A stretch of DNA of 64,000 nucleotides, taken from NCBI RefSeq assembly GCF_014203155.1, contig NZ_JACHIK010000003.1, forward strand, positions 404,013 through 468,012, read 5' to 3'. The notes beneath the pieces are model-generated. The model saw only the letters and a program-made list of their open reading frames with translations, was not told where the DNA came from and did not search any database. The position numbers were made by a program, and so were the translations under genes. This DNA comes from Shinella fusca. Lineage in GTDB: Bacteria; Pseudomonadota; Alphaproteobacteria; Rhizobiales; Rhizobiaceae. How positions within the stretch are numbered: the stretch's first letter is position 1; the number at the start of each line of letters is the position of its first letter. Of this stretch, positions 53,207-64,000 are shown in pieces.

Positions 53207-53686
53207 TTATTCGGCGGCTTCCGCTGCTGCCAGGAGCAGCTTGATCGAACCGCCGGCCTTCTCGATCTTCTCGATCGCCGGCTTGGAGGCGCCGGCGACT
53301 TCGAAGGCGACCTTGGCCTTCAGTTCGCCGTCGGCGAGGATGCGAACGCCATCCTTCTCGCGGCGGATGACGCCGGCTGCCTTGAGGGCTGCCGCATCGA
53401 CGGTCGCCTTGGCATCGAGCTTGCCGGCATCGATCGCCTTCTGGACGCGGTCCAGGGAAACGATGACGAAGTCGGAAGCGAAGATGTTGGTGAAGCCGCG
53501 CTTCGGCAGGCGACGGTAGATGGGCATCTGACCGCCTTCGAAGCCGTTGATGGCGACGCCCGAACGAGCCTTCTGACCCTTCACACCGCGGCCGCCGGTC
53601 TTGCCGGAGCCCGAACCGATACCGCGACCTACGCGCTTGCGGTTCTTGGTGGAGCCTTCGTTGTCCTTGATTTCATTGAGCTTCAT
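53207..53686 (-). CDS. rplO: 50S ribosomal protein L15
   Basis: A 159-residue large-subunit protein. The start [20 protein letters not shown], the glycine-rich [20 protein letters not shown] and the [20 protein letters not shown] segment are typical. Last gene of the first half of the spc block. Confidence 0.98.
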   Translation of the reverse strand: MKLNEIKDNEGSTKNRKRVGRGIGSGSGKTGGRGVKGQKARSGVAINGFEGGQMPIYRRLPKRGFTNIFASDFVIVSLDRVQKAIDAGKLDAKATVDAAALKAAGVIRREKDGVRILADGELKAKVAFEVAGASKPAIEKIEKAGGSIKLLLAAAEAAE

Positions 53687-53699
53687 GATCTTGTCTCCC

Positions 53700-53903
53700 T
53701 CACTTCTCGTCGACGACGCGGACGAGGTGCTGGACGGCCCGGATCATGCCGCGAACAGACGGGGTGTCTTCCAGCGTGCGAACCCGGTGCATCTTGTTGA
53801 GGCCCAGGCCGACCAGCGTCTGACGCTGGATGGCCGGACGGCGGATGGGGCTGCCGATCTGCTCGACAGTCACCGTCTTCTTAGCGGTTTCTTTCTTGGC
53901 CAT
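53700..53903 (-). CDS. rpmD: 50S ribosomal protein L30
   Basis: A 67-residue protein with [20 protein letters not shown] and [20 protein letters not shown], the two-layer fold of bacterial L30. It lies 13 bases before rplO in the message. Confidence 0.97.
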   Translation of the reverse strand: MAKKETAKKTVTVEQIGSPIRRPAIQRQTLVGLGLNKMHRVRTLEDTPSVRGMIRAVQHLVRVVDEK

Positions 53904-53916
53904 GGATCAGTGCTCC

Positions 53917-54483
53917 TTATTCTTCAGCAGCAACGCCGGCCGACTGACGACGAGCCTGCAGCGTGGCGTACTTCATGCCGCGCTGAGCTGCGATGTCCTT
54001 CGGGTGCATCTGGCTCTTGAGAGCGTCGAACGTCGCACGGATCATGTTGTACGGGTTCGAGGAGCCGGTCGACTTGGCGACGACGTCATGAACGCCGAGG
54101 GTTTCGAAGACGGCGCGCATCGGGCCGCCTGCGATGATACCCGTACCGGGCTTGGCCGAGCGAAGCAGGACCTTGCCGGCGCCGTGACGGCCGTGCACGT
54201 CGTGGTGCAGCGTGCGGCCCGAGCGCAGCGGAACGAAGATGAGGTCGCGCTTGGCGGCTTCCGTGGCCTTCCGGATGGCTTCCGGAACTTCACGAGCCTT
54301 GCCGTGGCCGAAGCCGACGCGGCCCTTCTGGTCGCCGACGACGACGAGAGCTGCGAAACCGAAACGACGGCCGCCCTTGACGACCTTCGCGACGCGGTTG
54401 ATCGCGACGAGCTTGTCGACAAACTCGCTGTCGCGCTCTTCGCGGTTCTGGCGGTCATCGCGACCGCGCTTTTCCTGTGCCAT
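53917..54483 (-). CDS. rpsE: 30S ribosomal protein S5
   Basis: A 188-residue protein at the mRNA entry and translation-fidelity site. The dsRNA-type region [20 protein letters not shown] and the C-terminal [20 protein letters not shown] and [18 protein letters not shown] segments are visible. Confidence 0.98.
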   Translation of the reverse strand: MAQEKRGRDDRQNREERDSEFVDKLVAINRVAKVVKGGRRFGFAALVVVGDQKGRVGFGHGKAREVPEAIRKATEAAKRDLIFVPLRSGRTLHHDVHGRHGAGKVLLRSAKPGTGIIAGGPMRAVFETLGVHDVVAKSTGSSNPYNMIRATFDALKSQMHPKDIAAQRGMKYATLQARRQSAGVAAEE

Positions 54484-54611
54484 TGTCCTTTTCCTTTTTC
54501 TTTTCCGGGTGCAATCGGCAGATTGACGAAAGTCGCCTCCATTTTGAAAACGGAAGCGACCAGTACCCTACTGAGCTGGCCGGCGGGCGCGCGAGGCGCC
54601 CGGCCGATCGA

Positions 54612-54974
54612 TCAGAAGTGCAGACCACCTTCACGGGCAGCTTCGGCGAGAGCCTTGATGCGGCCGTGATAGATGAAGGCGCCACGGTCGAAAACGACCT
54701 CCTTGACGCCGGCCTTGACGGCACGCTCTGCGATGAGCTTGCCGACGGCAGCGGCTGCTGCCGTGTCGGCGCCCGTCTTCAGCGACGAGCGCAGATCGGT
54801 GTCGAGCGTGGAGGCGGACGCAAGCGTCTTGCCGGCCACGTCGTCGATGACCTGTACGTAGATGTTCTTCGACGAGCGATGAACCGACAGGCGCGGACGG
54901 CCGTTGGCGACCGCCTTGATGGAACGGCGCACGCGGTTGGCGCGGCGCACGAGAGCTTCTTTCCTGCTAGCCAT
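54612..54974 (-). CDS. rplR: 50S ribosomal protein L18
   Basis: A 120-residue protein binding 5S r[23 protein letters not shown], the [20 protein letters not shown] helix and the [20 protein letters not shown] end are the family pattern. Confidence 0.98.
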   Translation of the reverse strand: MASRKEALVRRANRVRRSIKAVANGRPRLSVHRSSKNIYVQVIDDVAGKTLASASTLDTDLRSSLKTGADTAAAAAVGKLIAERAVKAGVKEVVFDRGAFIYHGRIKALAEAAREGGLHF

Positions 54975-54986
54975 TTCGCGTGATCC

Positions 54987-55520
54987 TTACTTCTTCTTGC
55001 CTTCTTTGCGGACAATCCGCTCTTCGGCATATTTGACGCCCTTGCCCTTGTAGGGCTCGGGGCCACGGTATTCACGGATTTCCGCTGCGACCTGGCCGAC
55101 CTGCTGCTTGCTGATGCCGGTGACGATGATTTCGGTCGGCTTGGGAACAGCAATCGTGATGCCTTCCGGCGTCTGGTAGACGACGTCATGGCTGAAACCG
55201 AGCGCGAGCTGCAGATTCTTGCCCTGCATGGACGCACGGTAACCGACGCCGTTGATTTCGAGCTTGCGCTCGTAACCGTCCTTGACGCCCTTGAAGATGT
55301 TCTCGACCATCGTGCGGGACATGCCCCACTTGGACCGGGCATCCTTGCTATCGTTGACCGGCTGGACGACAACGGCGTTGTCTTCGAGCTTGACCGAAAC
55401 TTCGTCGTTCGCGACGAAGAACAGTTCGCCCTTCGGGCCCTTCGCGGTGACCTTCTGACCGTCGACGGTCGCGGTGACACCAGCGGGAACCGGAACGGGC
55501 TTCTTACCGATACGAGACAT
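54987..55520 (-). CDS. rplF: 50S ribosomal protein L6
   Basis: A 177-residue protein near the factor-binding site. [20 protein letters not shown] opens the first domain and [20 protein letters not shown] is followed by [20 protein letters not shown], the standard end. Confidence 0.98.
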   Translation of the reverse strand: MSRIGKKPVPVPAGVTATVDGQKVTAKGPKGELFFVANDEVSVKLEDNAVVVQPVNDSKDARSKWGMSRTMVENIFKGVKDGYERKLEINGVGYRASMQGKNLQLALGFSHDVVYQTPEGITIAVPKPTEIIVTGISKQQVGQVAAEIREYRGPEPYKGKGVKYAEERIVRKEGKKK

Positions 55521-55562
55521 TGTTTTATCCTGTCTGTTCGTTATGGAGATCCTTGCCCGGCC

Positions 55563-55961
55563 TTAGAAGACCGAGCAAAGAACCTCGCCACCAACGTTCT
55601 GTTCGCGTGCCTGGTGATCGGCCATCACGCCCTTCGGGGTCGAAAGGATGGTGATGCCGAGGCCGTTCGCGACCTGCGGAATGGACTTAACCGAGACATA
55701 GACCCGGCGGCCCGGCTTGGAGACGCGGTCGATCTTGCGGATCACGGACGCGCCTTCGTAGTACTTGAGCTCGATGTTCAGTTCGGCCTTGCCGTTGTCG
55801 AACTCGACCTCGGAGTATCCGCGGATGTAACCTTCGGCCTGGAGAACGTCCAGGACGCGGGCGCGCAGCTTGGAAGCCGGCGTGGAAACGCTCGACTTGC
55901 GGCGTGCGGCGCCGTTGCGGATACGGGTGAGCATATCGCCCAGGGGATCAGTCATTGCCAT
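55563..55961 (-). CDS. rpsH: 30S ribosomal protein S8
   Basis: A 132-residue protein binding 16S r[23 protein letters not shown], then [20 protein letters not shown] and the [20 protein letters not shown] end match bacterial S8. Confidence 0.98.
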   Translation of the reverse strand: MAMTDPLGDMLTRIRNGAARRKSSVSTPASKLRARVLDVLQAEGYIRGYSEVEFDNGKAELNIELKYYEGASVIRKIDRVSKPGRRVYVSVKSIPQVANGLGITILSTPKGVMADHQAREQNVGGEVLCSVF

Positions 55962-55973
55962 GTACCCGTCTCC

Positions 55974-56279
55974 TTACCAGCTCGACTTGACGATGCCCGG
56001 CACCTTGCCGAGATTGCCCAGTTCGCGAAGCGCAATACGCGACATCTTGAGTTTGCGATAAAAGGCGCGCGGACGGCCCGTGACTTCGCACCGGTTGCGG
56101 ATACGGGTCTTGGAGCCGTTGCGCGGCATTTCGGCAAGCTTCAGGGTCGCCTTGAAGCGCTCCTCGATCGGGAGAGCCTGGTTCTGGATGATCGCCTTGA
56201 GGGCGGCGCGCTTGGCAGCCTGGCTGGCGACCAGACGGCGGCGGCGGTTATTCTTCTCGACTGCGCTGGTTTTAGCCAT
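55974..56279 (-). CDS. rpsN: 30S ribosomal protein S14, zinc-free form
   Basis: A 101-residue S14. It has the long insertion and only one cysteine ([17 protein letters not shown]), so it is the C-minus form that does not need zinc, as common in Alphaproteobacteria. Confidence 0.98.
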   Translation of the reverse strand: MAKTSAVEKNNRRRRLVASQAAKRAALKAIIQNQALPIEERFKATLKLAEMPRNGSKTRIRNRCEVTGRPRAFYRKLKMSRIALRELGNLGKVPGIVKSSW

Positions 56280-56312
56280 AACAGTTATCCTTCTTTACGC
56301 TTGTCGTTACGG

Positions 56313-56870
56313 TCAGGCGCGGAACGGGAAGTTGAACTCTTTCAGAAGAGCCCGTGCTTCGTCGTCCGTCGGTGCCGTCGTGCAAACGATGATGTCCATG
56401 CCCCACATCTGATCAACCTTGTCGTAGTTGATCTCAGGGAACACAATGTGCTCCTTGATGCCCATGGCGAAGTTGCCACGGCCATCGAAGGACTTCGGGT
56501 TCAGACCACGGAAGTCGCGTACGCGGGGCAGCGCGATGTTCACGAGGCGATCCAGAAATTCGTACATGCGGGCGCCGCGCAGGGTGACCTTCGCGCCGAT
56601 CGGCATGCCTTCACGGACCTTGAAGCCCGCGATGGAGTTGCGGGCGCGCGTGATGACCGGCTTCTGGCCGGAGATCGCTGCGAGGTCAGCTGCGGCAACG
56701 GTCGGCTTCTTGGAGTCGCCCGTGGCTTCGCCCACGCCCATGTTGATGACGATCTTATCGAGCTTCGGGATCTGCATCTCGTTGGCGTAGGAGAACTGCT
56801 CCTTCAGCGCCGCGCGGATGCGCTCGACATATTCCTTCTTGAGCCGGGGCTCATACTTGGTGTCAGCCAT
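56313..56870 (-). CDS. rplE: 50S ribosomal protein L5
   Basis: A 185-residue 5S-binding protein. [20 protein letters not shown], the [20 protein letters not shown] loop and [20 protein letters not shown] are diagnostic. The start overlaps the rplX stop by 8 bases. Confidence 0.98.
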   Translation of the reverse strand: MADTKYEPRLKKEYVERIRAALKEQFSYANEMQIPKLDKIVINMGVGEATGDSKKPTVAAADLAAISGQKPVITRARNSIAGFKVREGMPIGAKVTLRGARMYEFLDRLVNIALPRVRDFRGLNPKSFDGRGNFAMGIKEHIVFPEINYDKVDQMWGMDIIVCTTAPTDDEARALLKEFNFPFRA

Positions 56871-57174
56871 CGATCGACACTCCCGAACGCTTTGCTACAC
56901 GAACCTTCTTGTCGCCTTCGACCTTGAAACCGACGCGGGTCGGCTTGCCGTCCTTGGGGTCGGCGATCGCGATGTTCGACAGGTGGATCGGAGCTTCCTT
57001 GGTGATGATGCCGGCTTCCTGGGTCTGGGTCTGGCGCTGGTGACGCTTCACCAGGTTGATACCCTTGACGACCGCACGGTCTTCCTTCGGCATGACCTGA
57101 ACGACCTCGCCGGTGCGGCCCTTGTCCTTGCCGGTGAGTACGACGACCTTGTCGCCTTTACGGATCTTCTGCAT
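56863..57174 (-). CDS. rplX: 50S ribosomal protein L24
   Basis: A 103-residue protein with a KOW motif ([20 protein letters not shown]). Start at 57174 is favoured over the ATG six bases upstream, since AGGAG is eight bases from the former and only two from the latter. Confidence 0.97.
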   Translation of the reverse strand: MQKIRKGDKVVVLTGKDKGRTGEVVQVMPKEDRAVVKGINLVKRHQRQTQTQEAGIITKEAPIHLSNIAIADPKDGKPTRVGFKVEGDKKVRVAKRSGVSIDG

Positions 57175-57186
57175 AGCCATCGCTCC

Positions 57187-57555
57187 TTAGAGTACTTCGG
57201 GAGCCAGCGAGATGATCTTCATGTGGTTCTTGGCGCGAAGTTCGCGCGGAACCGGTCCGAAGATACGGGTGCCGATCGGCTCTTTCTTGTTGTCGATCAG
57301 GACAGCGGCGTTGCTGTCGAAACGAATGACGCTGCCGTCGGGGCGGCGGATGTCCTTGGCGGTGCGCACGACAACCGCCTTCATCACGTCACCCTTCTTC
57401 ACGCGGCCGCGCGGGATGGCTTCCTTGATCGAGACGACGATAATGTCGCCGACCGAAGCGTACTTGCGCTTGGAGCCGCCCAGCACCTTGATGCACATGA
57501 CACGACGTGCGCCGGAATTATCCGCGACGTCGAGGTTAGTCTGCATCTGAATCAT
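57187..57555 (-). CDS. rplN: 50S ribosomal protein L14
   Basis: A 122-residue protein at the subunit interface. The [20 protein letters not shown] start, the [20 protein letters not shown] core and [20 protein letters not shown] end are typical. Confidence 0.98.
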   Translation of the reverse strand: MIQMQTNLDVADNSGARRVMCIKVLGGSKRKYASVGDIIVVSIKEAIPRGRVKKGDVMKAVVVRTAKDIRRPDGSVIRFDSNAAVLIDNKKEPIGTRIFGPVPRELRAKNHMKIISLAPEVL

Positions 57556-57790
57556 GTCAGGTCGCCTTCTTGTTTTACCGGACCGGTTGGGTGTTAGCCC
57601 CCTGTTCCAGCTTATGGAAATTCATGTTTTCGCGCGGGATGGTGTGTTGCCAAGGTGGTTTCCACTTCGGCGAGCCGATGGACCTTCCGTGCGCTCAAAG
57701 CAAAAGAACGCTCGCGATTCCGAGCGTCCTTGCGCTGCTTCATACAGATTTTCGCGCCGGAAGCAAGAGCCCGGCGCGAAATCCGATGAT

Positions 57791-58027
57791 TTAAGCCTGG
57801 GCCGAGACGACGGTCCAGCGCTTGTCCTTGGAGATCGGGGCGCATTCCTGGATGGAAACGACGTCGCCGACCTTGTACTGGTTGGCTTCGTCATGCGCCT
57901 TGTACTTCTTCGACCGGCGAACGGTCTTCTGAAGCAGGGGATGGGCAAAACGGCGTTCGACGCGCACGACAACGGTCTTGTCGTTCTTGTCGCTGACAAC
58001 AGTGCCCTGCAGAATGCGTTTCGGCAT
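57791..58027 (-). CDS. rpsQ: 30S ribosomal protein S17
   Basis: A 78-residue OB-fold protein: [41 protein letters not shown] 235-base gap without gene separates it from rplN, longer than most here; it may hold a secondary promoter. Confidence 0.98.
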   Translation of the reverse strand: MPKRILQGTVVSDKNDKTVVVRVERRFAHPLLQKTVRRSKKYKAHDEANQYKVGDVVSIQECAPISKDKRWTVVSAQA

Positions 58028-58039
58028 ATTTTTTGGTCC

Positions 58040-58240
58040 TTAGGCCTTGGCTTCTGCCGCCTTCTGGCGGGCAATGGTCTTGACGCGCGCGATGTCCTTG
58101 CGGACTTCGTTGATGCGCGAGGTCTTCTCGAGCTGGCCGGTGGCCTTCTGGAAGCGCAGGTTGAACTGCTCCTTCTTCAGCTTGGCAAGCTCCTCGTTGA
58201 GCTGGTCGGCGCTCAGCGCCTTGACGTCTGCGGCTTTCAT
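58040..58240 (-). CDS. rpmC: 50S ribosomal protein L29
   Basis: A 66-residue helical hairpin at the tunnel exit: [20 protein letters not shown] followed by [20 protein letters not shown]. It lies 12 bases after rplP and before rpsQ. Confidence 0.98.
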   Translation of the reverse strand: MKAADVKALSADQLNEELAKLKKEQFNLRFQKATGQLEKTSRINEVRKDIARVKTIARQKAAEAKA

Positions 58241-58252
58241 GGCGCTCGCTCC

Positions 58253-58666
58253 TTACTCTGCAATGCGCTGTACGAAGCGCGTCTTGACCGAGAGCTTGGC
58301 CGAGCCGAGACGAAGCGCCTCGCGGGCGATCTCCTCGGAGACACCGTCGATCTCGAACATCATACGACCGGGCTTGACCTTGGCCGCCCAGTATTCGACC
58401 GAACCCTTCCCCTTACCCATACGGACTTCCGTGGGCTTGGCGGTGACCGGGACGTCGGGGAACACGCGGATCCACACACGGCCGGCACGCTTCATGTAAC
58501 GGGTGATCGCGCGGCGGGCCGCTTCGATCTCGCGAGCGTTCACGCGGTTCGGTTCCTGAGCCTTCAAGCCGAACTCGCCGAAGGCGAGCTCGGAGCCGCC
58601 CTTGGCGACGCCCTTGATGCGGCCCTTGAACTGCTTGCGGTACTTGGTACGCTTTGGCTGCAACAT
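58253..58666 (-). CDS. rplP: 50S ribosomal protein L16
   Basis: A 137-residue protein near the peptidyl-transferase centre. [20 protein letters not shown], the [20 protein letters not shown] segment and [20 protein letters not shown] are standard. Confidence 0.98.
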   Translation of the reverse strand: MLQPKRTKYRKQFKGRIKGVAKGGSELAFGEFGLKAQEPNRVNAREIEAARRAITRYMKRAGRVWIRVFPDVPVTAKPTEVRMGKGKGSVEYWAAKVKPGRMMFEIDGVSEEIAREALRLGSAKLSVKTRFVQRIAE

Positions 58667-58704
58667 TTTTTTACTTCTCCGATATTGGCTGCCAAACGCG
58701 ACTG

Positions 58705-59436
58705 TTACGCGTTTTCACGACGACGGTCGCCGCGGTCGCCGCGTTCACGGCTGGCGGGACCCTGGCTGTCACTTTCGCTGGCGCGACGCTCAGAGGCCAT
58801 CGGATCGTGCTCAAGGATTTCGCCCTTGAAGATCCAGACCTTGATGCCGCAGATGCCGAACGCGGTTTCGGCTTCGGCCGTACCGTAGTCGATATCCGCG
58901 CGCAGCGTGTGAAGCGGAACGCGACCTTCACGGTACCATTCCGTACGGGCGATTTCCGCACCGCCGAGACGGCCGGCGCAGGTGATCTTGATGCCTTCGG
59001 CGCCAAGACGCATGGCCGACTGGACAGCGCGCTTCATCGCACGGCGGAAGGCCACGCGGCGTTCGAGCTGCTGGGCGATCGACTGGGCAACGAGCGTTGC
59101 GTCGACTTCGGGCTTGCGCACTTCGACGATGTTGAGGTGCGTTTCCGAATTGGTCATCTCGGAAAGCTTCTTGCGGAGCTTCTCGATGTCCGCGCCCTTC
59201 TTGCCGATGATCAGACCCGGGCGAGCCGAGTGGATCGTGACGCGGCACTTCTTGTGCGGACGCTCGATGACGACCTTGGCGATACCGGCCTGCTTCAGCT
59301 CGTCCATGACGAACTTGCGGATCTTCAGGTCTTCATGGAGCAGCTTGCCGTATTCGGCATTGTCGGCGAACCAACGGCTGTCCCAGGTACGGTTGATGCC
59401 GAGGCGGAAACCGATCGGATTAATCTTCTGGCCCAT
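58705..59436 (-). CDS. rpsC: 30S ribosomal protein S3
   Basis: A 243-residue protein at the mRNA entry. The KH domain holds [20 protein letters not shown], and [20 protein letters not shown] marks the C-terminal domain. The tail is rich in Arg, Gly and Asp. Its ATG shares one base with the rplV stop. Confidence 0.98.
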   Translation of the reverse strand: MGQKINPIGFRLGINRTWDSRWFADNAEYGKLLHEDLKIRKFVMDELKQAGIAKVVIERPHKKCRVTIHSARPGLIIGKKGADIEKLRKKLSEMTNSETHLNIVEVRKPEVDATLVAQSIAQQLERRVAFRRAMKRAVQSAMRLGAEGIKITCAGRLGGAEIARTEWYREGRVPLHTLRADIDYGTAEAETAFGICGIKVWIFKGEILEHDPMASERRASESDSQGPASRERGDRGDRRRENA

Positions 59437-59825
59437 TATGCGGCCTCCCCTTTGGCTTCGACTTCACGGACGACGATCGTCAGATGCGAGAAGGGCTTCT
59501 CGATCCGCGATGCACGGCCGCGGCCACGGGCGTGGAAACGCTTCATGACGATCGACTTGCCGACATAGGCCTCAGCGACGACGAGGCTGTCGACGTCGAG
59601 GTCGTGGTTGTTTTCTGCGTTGGCGATCGCGGATTCAAGCGTCTTCTTGACGGTCTCGGCGCTACGCTTGCGCGAGAATTCAAGCTCGGCGAGAGCGCGG
59701 TCGACCTTCTTGCCGCGGATGAGCGCAGCAAGCAGGTTGAGCTTCTGGGGGCTGACGCGGATCGTGCGCGCAACAGCCTGCGCCTCGTTATCCTTCAGCC
59801 GGCGTTCGGCTTTAGCCTTACCCAT
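59436..59825 (-). CDS. rplV: 50S ribosomal protein L22
   Basis: A 129-residue protein lining the exit tunnel: [20 protein letters not shown], the [20 protein letters not shown] helix and the [20 protein letters not shown] tip with its conserved basic loop. Confidence 0.98.
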   Translation of the reverse strand: MGKAKAERRLKDNEAQAVARTIRVSPQKLNLLAALIRGKKVDRALAELEFSRKRSAETVKKTLESAIANAENNHDLDVDSLVVAEAYVGKSIVMKRFHARGRGRASRIEKPFSHLTIVVREVEAKGEAA

Positions 59826-59827
59826 CG

Positions 59828-60106
59828 TTACTTCCTCTTCGCCTTCTTGTCCGCACCGTGACCGTAGTAGGTCCGGGTGGGAGCGAATTCACCAAACTTG
59901 TGGCCGACCATGTCTTCGTTGACGGCCACCGGGATGTGCTTGCTGCCGTTGTAGACGCCGAAGGTGAGACCTACGAACTGCGGCAGGATCGTGGAGCGAC
60001 GGCTCCAGATCTTGATTACTTCGCTGCGACCGCCTTCACGAACCTTCTCAGCCTTCTTGAGAAGATAGCCGTCAACAAACGGGCCTTTCCATACTGAACG
60101 AGCCAT
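59828..60106 (-). CDS. rpsS: 30S ribosomal protein S19
   Basis: A 92-residue head protein binding S13: [40 protein letters not shown] and [20 protein letters not shown] are typical. Confidence 0.98.
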   Translation of the reverse strand: MARSVWKGPFVDGYLLKKAEKVREGGRSEVIKIWSRRSTILPQFVGLTFGVYNGSKHIPVAVNEDMVGHKFGEFAPTRTYYGHGADKKAKRK

Positions 60107-60121
60107 TCCTGACTACCTCTC

Positions 60122-60958
60122 TTACTTCTTCTTCAAGTGGCGCGAGCGCATGATGAACTTGTCCGTGGACTTGTTCGAACGGGTGCGCTTGCCCTTGGTC
60201 GGCTTGCCCCACGGGGATACCGGATGACGGCCGCCCGAGGTGCGGCCTTCACCACCGCCGTGCGGATGGTCGACCGGGTTCATGACGACGCCGCGGTTGT
60301 GCGGGGTCTTGCCGCGCCAGCGGGTGCGACCGGCCTTGCCGTCGTTGGTGTTGCCGTGGTCCGGGTTGGACACGGCGCCGACCGTTGCGAGGCAGGACGC
60401 GTGAACCAGGCGCTGCTCGCCCGAGTTCAGGCGAAGGATCGCCATGCCCTGGTCGCGGCCGACGAGCTGGACGAAGGTGCCGGCGGAGCGGGCGATCTGG
60501 CCGCCCTTGCCCGGCTTCATCTCGACGTTGTGAACGATCGAGCCGACCGGGATGTACTGCAGCGGCATGGTGTTGCCGGGCTTGACGTCGACGGCCTTGT
60601 CCGAAGCGATGACCTTGTCGCCGGCAGCAAGGCGCTGCGGAGCGAGGATATAGGCCTGTTCGCCGTCGGCATAGTTCACCAGAGCGATGAACGCCGTGCG
60701 GTTCGGGTCGTATTCCAGACGCTCGACCGTACCTTCGATATCGAACTTGCGACGCTTGAAGTCGACGAGACGGTAGGTGCGCTTGTGACCGCCGCCGATG
60801 AAGCGGGCGGTGATGCGGCCGAGGTTGTTACGGCCGCCGCTCTTGGAGAGACCCTCGGTCAGAGCCTTTACGGGCTTGCCCTTGTAAAGGCCCGACCGGT
60901 CGACGATGACCAGCTGACGCTGGCTCGGGGTGGTCGGATTGAAGTGTTTCAATGCCAT
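60122..60958 (-). CDS. rplB: 50S ribosomal protein L2
   Basis: A 278-residue protein needed for subunit joining. Its most conserved part, [20 protein letters not shown] followed by [14 protein letters not shown], is intact, and the start matches [20 protein letters not shown]. Confidence 0.98.
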   Translation of the reverse strand: MALKHFNPTTPSQRQLVIVDRSGLYKGKPVKALTEGLSKSGGRNNLGRITARFIGGGHKRTYRLVDFKRRKFDIEGTVERLEYDPNRTAFIALVNYADGEQAYILAPQRLAAGDKVIASDKAVDVKPGNTMPLQYIPVGSIVHNVEMKPGKGGQIARSAGTFVQLVGRDQGMAILRLNSGEQRLVHASCLATVGAVSNPDHGNTNDGKAGRTRWRGKTPHNRGVVMNPVDHPHGGGEGRTSGGRHPVSPWGKPTKGKRTRSNKSTDKFIMRSRHLKKK

Positions 60959-60989
60959 TTTTCTGTTTCCCTTTTAGCCGACTGCCCGA

Positions 60990-61283
60990 TTAGAGCCCGG
61001 TGGAGACGTCGATGGACTGACCGTCAGCAAGCGTGACGATAGCCTTCTTGACATCTCCCTGCCGGCCGGAGAAGCCGCGGAAACGCTTTACCTTGCCCTT
61101 GCGGACGAGCGTGTTCACAGCCGTGACCTTGACGCCGAAGAGAGCTTCTACGGCAGCCTTGATCTCAGGCTTGGAAGCGCGCTTGGCAACGTTGAAGACG
61201 ACCTGGTTGTTTTCGGATACCAGCGTCGACTTTTCGGTGATCGAAGGAGATACGATCACATCGTAGTGGCGAAGATCCGTCAT
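60990..61283 (-). CDS. rplW: 50S ribosomal protein L23
   Basis: A 97-residue protein at the tunnel exit and trigger-factor site: [40 protein letters not shown]. It overlaps the rplD stop by 4 bases. Confidence 0.98.
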   Translation of the reverse strand: MTDLRHYDVIVSPSITEKSTLVSENNQVVFNVAKRASKPEIKAAVEALFGVKVTAVNTLVRKGKVKRFRGFSGRQGDVKKAIVTLADGQSIDVSTGL

Positions 61284-61900
61284 TTGAACCGCTCCTCGAG
61301 GGCTTCTACAGCAGCCTTGGAGAGCACGAGCTTGCCGCGGCGCAGGATATCGTAAACATTGATGCCCTGGATCGGCAGAACATCCACGTTCGGGATGTTG
61401 CGTGCTGCGAGCTTGAAGTTGCCGTCAAGTTCTGCGCCGCCGATGAAGAGCGCGTTGGTGAGGCCGAGCGAAGCGAATGCGCCGGCCAGAGCCTTCGTCT
61501 TTGCTTCCTTGGCGACGAGGTCGTCGACGATGATGACGTCGTCAGCCTTGATCTTGGCCGAGAGGGCGTGACGCAGGCCGAGCGCGCGAACCTGCTTGGG
61601 CAGGTCGTGGCCGTGGTCGCGGGAGACCGGGCCGTGAGCCTTGGCACCGCCGCGGAACTGCGGAGCGCGAGCCGAATGGTGGCGGGCGCGGCCCGTACCC
61701 TTCTGCTTGTACATCTTGGCGCCGGTGCGGGAGACTTCACCGCGGGTCAGCGACTGATGCGTGCCCTGCTGCTTCTTGGCGAGCTGCCAGCGGACGACGC
61801 GGGCAATGATGTCTTCGCGCGGCTCGAGGCCGAAGATCGCGTCGGAGAGGGAGACCTTGCCGGCGTCCTTCCCCTCGAGGGTCGTGACTTTGAGATCCAT
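61280..61900 (-). CDS. rplD: 50S ribosomal protein L4
   Basis: A 206-residue protein. The exit-tunnel loop [20 protein letters not shown] and [20 protein letters not shown] are present, and [20 protein letters not shown] closes the globular part. No separate L4-binding leader can be recognised upstream. Confidence 0.98.
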   Translation of the reverse strand: MDLKVTTLEGKDAGKVSLSDAIFGLEPREDIIARVVRWQLAKKQQGTHQSLTRGEVSRTGAKMYKQKGTGRARHHSARAPQFRGGAKAHGPVSRDHGHDLPKQVRALGLRHALSAKIKADDVIIVDDLVAKEAKTKALAGAFASLGLTNALFIGGAELDGNFKLAARNIPNVDVLPIQGINVYDILRRGKLVLSKAAVEALEERFK

Positions 61901-61912
61901 GATCAGGTTCCC

Positions 61913-62596
61913 TTACTTGGCTGCGGCGCGCACGGCGGCCGGACGCGGAGCGTCGGACGGGGTGCCGGACTTGACGGCGTCGCGAACGACGATCCAGGCG
62001 CCCTTGGAGCCCGGGACTGCGCCCTTGACGAGGATGAGACCGCGCTCTTCGTCCGTGGAGACGACTTCGAGGTTCTGGGTGGTGACGCGCGTCTGGCCCA
62101 TGTGGCCGGCCATGCGCTTGCCCTTCCAGACCTTGCCCGGGTCCTGGTTGTTACCCGTCGAACCGTGCGAACGGTGCGAAACGGAAACGCCGTGCGTTGC
62201 ACGAAGGCCGCCGAAGTTGTGGCGCTTCATGGCACCGGCAAAGCCCTTACCGATCGTGGTGCCGGTGACGTCGACGAGCTGGCCTGCGACGAAATGGCTG
62301 GCGGTCAGTTCCGCGCCGATCTCGATGAGGTTGTCTTCCGACACGCGGAATTCGACGAGCTTGGCCTTCGGCTCGACGCTTGCGGCGGCGAACTGGCCGC
62401 GCAGCGCCTTTGCCGTGTTCTTCACCTTGGAAGAGCCGGCGCCGAGCTGGACGGCCGTGTAGCCGTTCTTCTCCTGCGTGCGCTGGGCAACGACCTGGAC
62501 GTTGTCCAGTCGCAGTACTGTTACCGGGATGTGCTCACCGGCGTCGTTATAGACGCGAGTCATCCCTACTTTCTGTGCAATCACACCTGAACGCAT
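61913..62596 (-). CDS. rplC: 50S ribosomal protein L3
   Basis: A 227-residue protein near the peptidyl-transferase centre. [20 protein letters not shown] start and the [20 protein letters not shown] loop followed by [20 protein letters not shown] are diagnostic. A 159-base gap precedes it after rpsJ. Confidence 0.98.
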   Translation of the reverse strand: MRSGVIAQKVGMTRVYNDAGEHIPVTVLRLDNVQVVAQRTQEKNGYTAVQLGAGSSKVKNTAKALRGQFAAASVEPKAKLVEFRVSEDNLIEIGAELTASHFVAGQLVDVTGTTIGKGFAGAMKRHNFGGLRATHGVSVSHRSHGSTGNNQDPGKVWKGKRMAGHMGQTRVTTQNLEVVSTDEERGLILVKGAVPGSKGAWIVVRDAVKSGTPSDAPRPAAVRAAAK

Positions 62597-62755
62597 GGTT
62601 CAATCCTCTTAGAAGTCCTGGCGGGATCGTGACGTCCCGTCATGCCTCTTGGTTTAAGGATTCCGCTCGGGCCGAAAGGCCGTCGGGTTTCCCGTTTTCA
62701 GAAGACGTCGGCCTAAAGCCACGTACCTTCCTTGTTATTCGGCTTGCGCCAGGAC

Positions 62756-63064
62756 TTAGAGCTTGATCTCTACGTCCACACCGGCCGCAAGGTCGAGCTT
62801 CATGAGAGCATCGACCGTCTGCGGCGTCGGATCTACGATGTCGAGCAGGCGCTTGTGGGTGCGCATCTCGAACTGTTCACGGCTCTTCTTGTCCACGTGG
62901 GGCGAACGGTTGACGGTGAACTTTTCAATACGGGTCGGGAGCGGAACGGGACCGCGGACGCTTGCGCCGGTGCGCTTGGCCGTCGACACGATTTCACGCG
63001 TGGAGGCATCGAGGATCCGGTGGTCAAACGCCTTGAGGCGGATGCGGATGTTCTGGCCGTTCAT
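62756..63064 (-). CDS. rpsJ: 30S ribosomal protein S10 (NusE)
   Basis: A 102-residue head protein and antitermination factor. [20 protein letters not shown] and [20 protein letters not shown] are the family pattern, with the C-terminal [15 protein letters not shown]. The start at 63064 is preferred to a longer frame. It opens the S10 block, after tuf. Confidence 0.98.
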
Positions 63065-63253
63065 ACGACTTTTCCTTAGTTCGTTATCCGCGCGATTCTC
63101 TTGGGAAAGCGCGTTTTTTGATTCTGGCGGTTCCATAACGGAACGCACACGAAAACACAATGCCGAAAGGCCAGTCCGCTAAATTATCAAAGACCGGAGG
63201 GGCAGGGTTGACCCCTGCCCTTCCTATTTCAGCGGCCTTGTGGCCTGAAAGCC

Positions 63254-64000
<747 letters not shown>

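Noticed and set aside
61901..62755. S10-type L4-binding leader as in E. coli
   Set aside because: No extended structured leader matching the gammaproteobacterial type is visible before rpsJ or rplC.

Overview
The window is a GC-rich alphaproteobacterial chromosome segment. Rhizobiaceae (Rhizobium, Shinella, Ensifer or Agrobacterium-like) is the best fit: it has a class II NrdJ ribonucleotide reductase, an adk-containing S10/spc/alpha ribosomal cluster with rpoA and rplQ at its end, an MsrPQ pair, a DUF47-pit operon and the palindromic intergenic repeats common in that group. The genus cannot be fixed from sequence reading alone.

Region 1 (1 to about 17.1 kb) is the integrase-proximal part of a temperate HK97-type tailed prophage; its tail genes and left end lie outside the window. 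Reading leftward on the minus strand: a P4-type tyrosine integrase (15.8-17.0 kb), a divergent control region between an AlpA-type regulator and a plus-strand regulator-like gene, a run of small early genes, a SpoVG-like protein, a large RepB-primase/DUF3987 protein, two unknown genes, then an HNH nuclease, terminase small and large subunits, portal, prohead protease, major capsid protein, two small proteins and the start of a head-tail connector. Between the early and packaging modules (6.5-9.0 kb) sits an accessory block of visibly lower GC. It holds a tightly coupled pair (a 310-residue soluble protein and a four-helix membrane protein) and a plus-strand gene for a small secreted cysteine-containing protein. 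The pair is the best candidate here for an undescribed phage-encoded defence or superinfection-exclusion system; that role is inference.

Region 2 (17.4-48 kb) is ordinary chromosomal housekeeping: a small oxidase-like membrane protein, small stress-type proteins, a plus-strand cluster cysK / alanyl-tRNA editing / sulfurtransferase / GNAT / OmpA-like, alanine dehydrogenase with a divergent Lrp-family regulator, a diguanylate cyclase, threonine ammonia-lyase, TrkH, DUF47-pit phosphate uptake, tRNA-Leu(TAA), WrbA, a CinA-type protein, a tandem universal stress protein, xanthine phosphoribosyltransferase, nrdJ with a long regulatory region, rarA-degQ-type protease, and msrPQ. Three palindromic repeat elements lie between genes.

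Region 3 (48.1-64 kb) is the ribosomal supercluster on the minus strand, from tuf (cut by the window edge) through the S10, spc and alpha blocks to rplQ, ending at a strong terminator. A hairpin followed by a short T-run lies between rplO and secY and may divide the cluster into transcription units.
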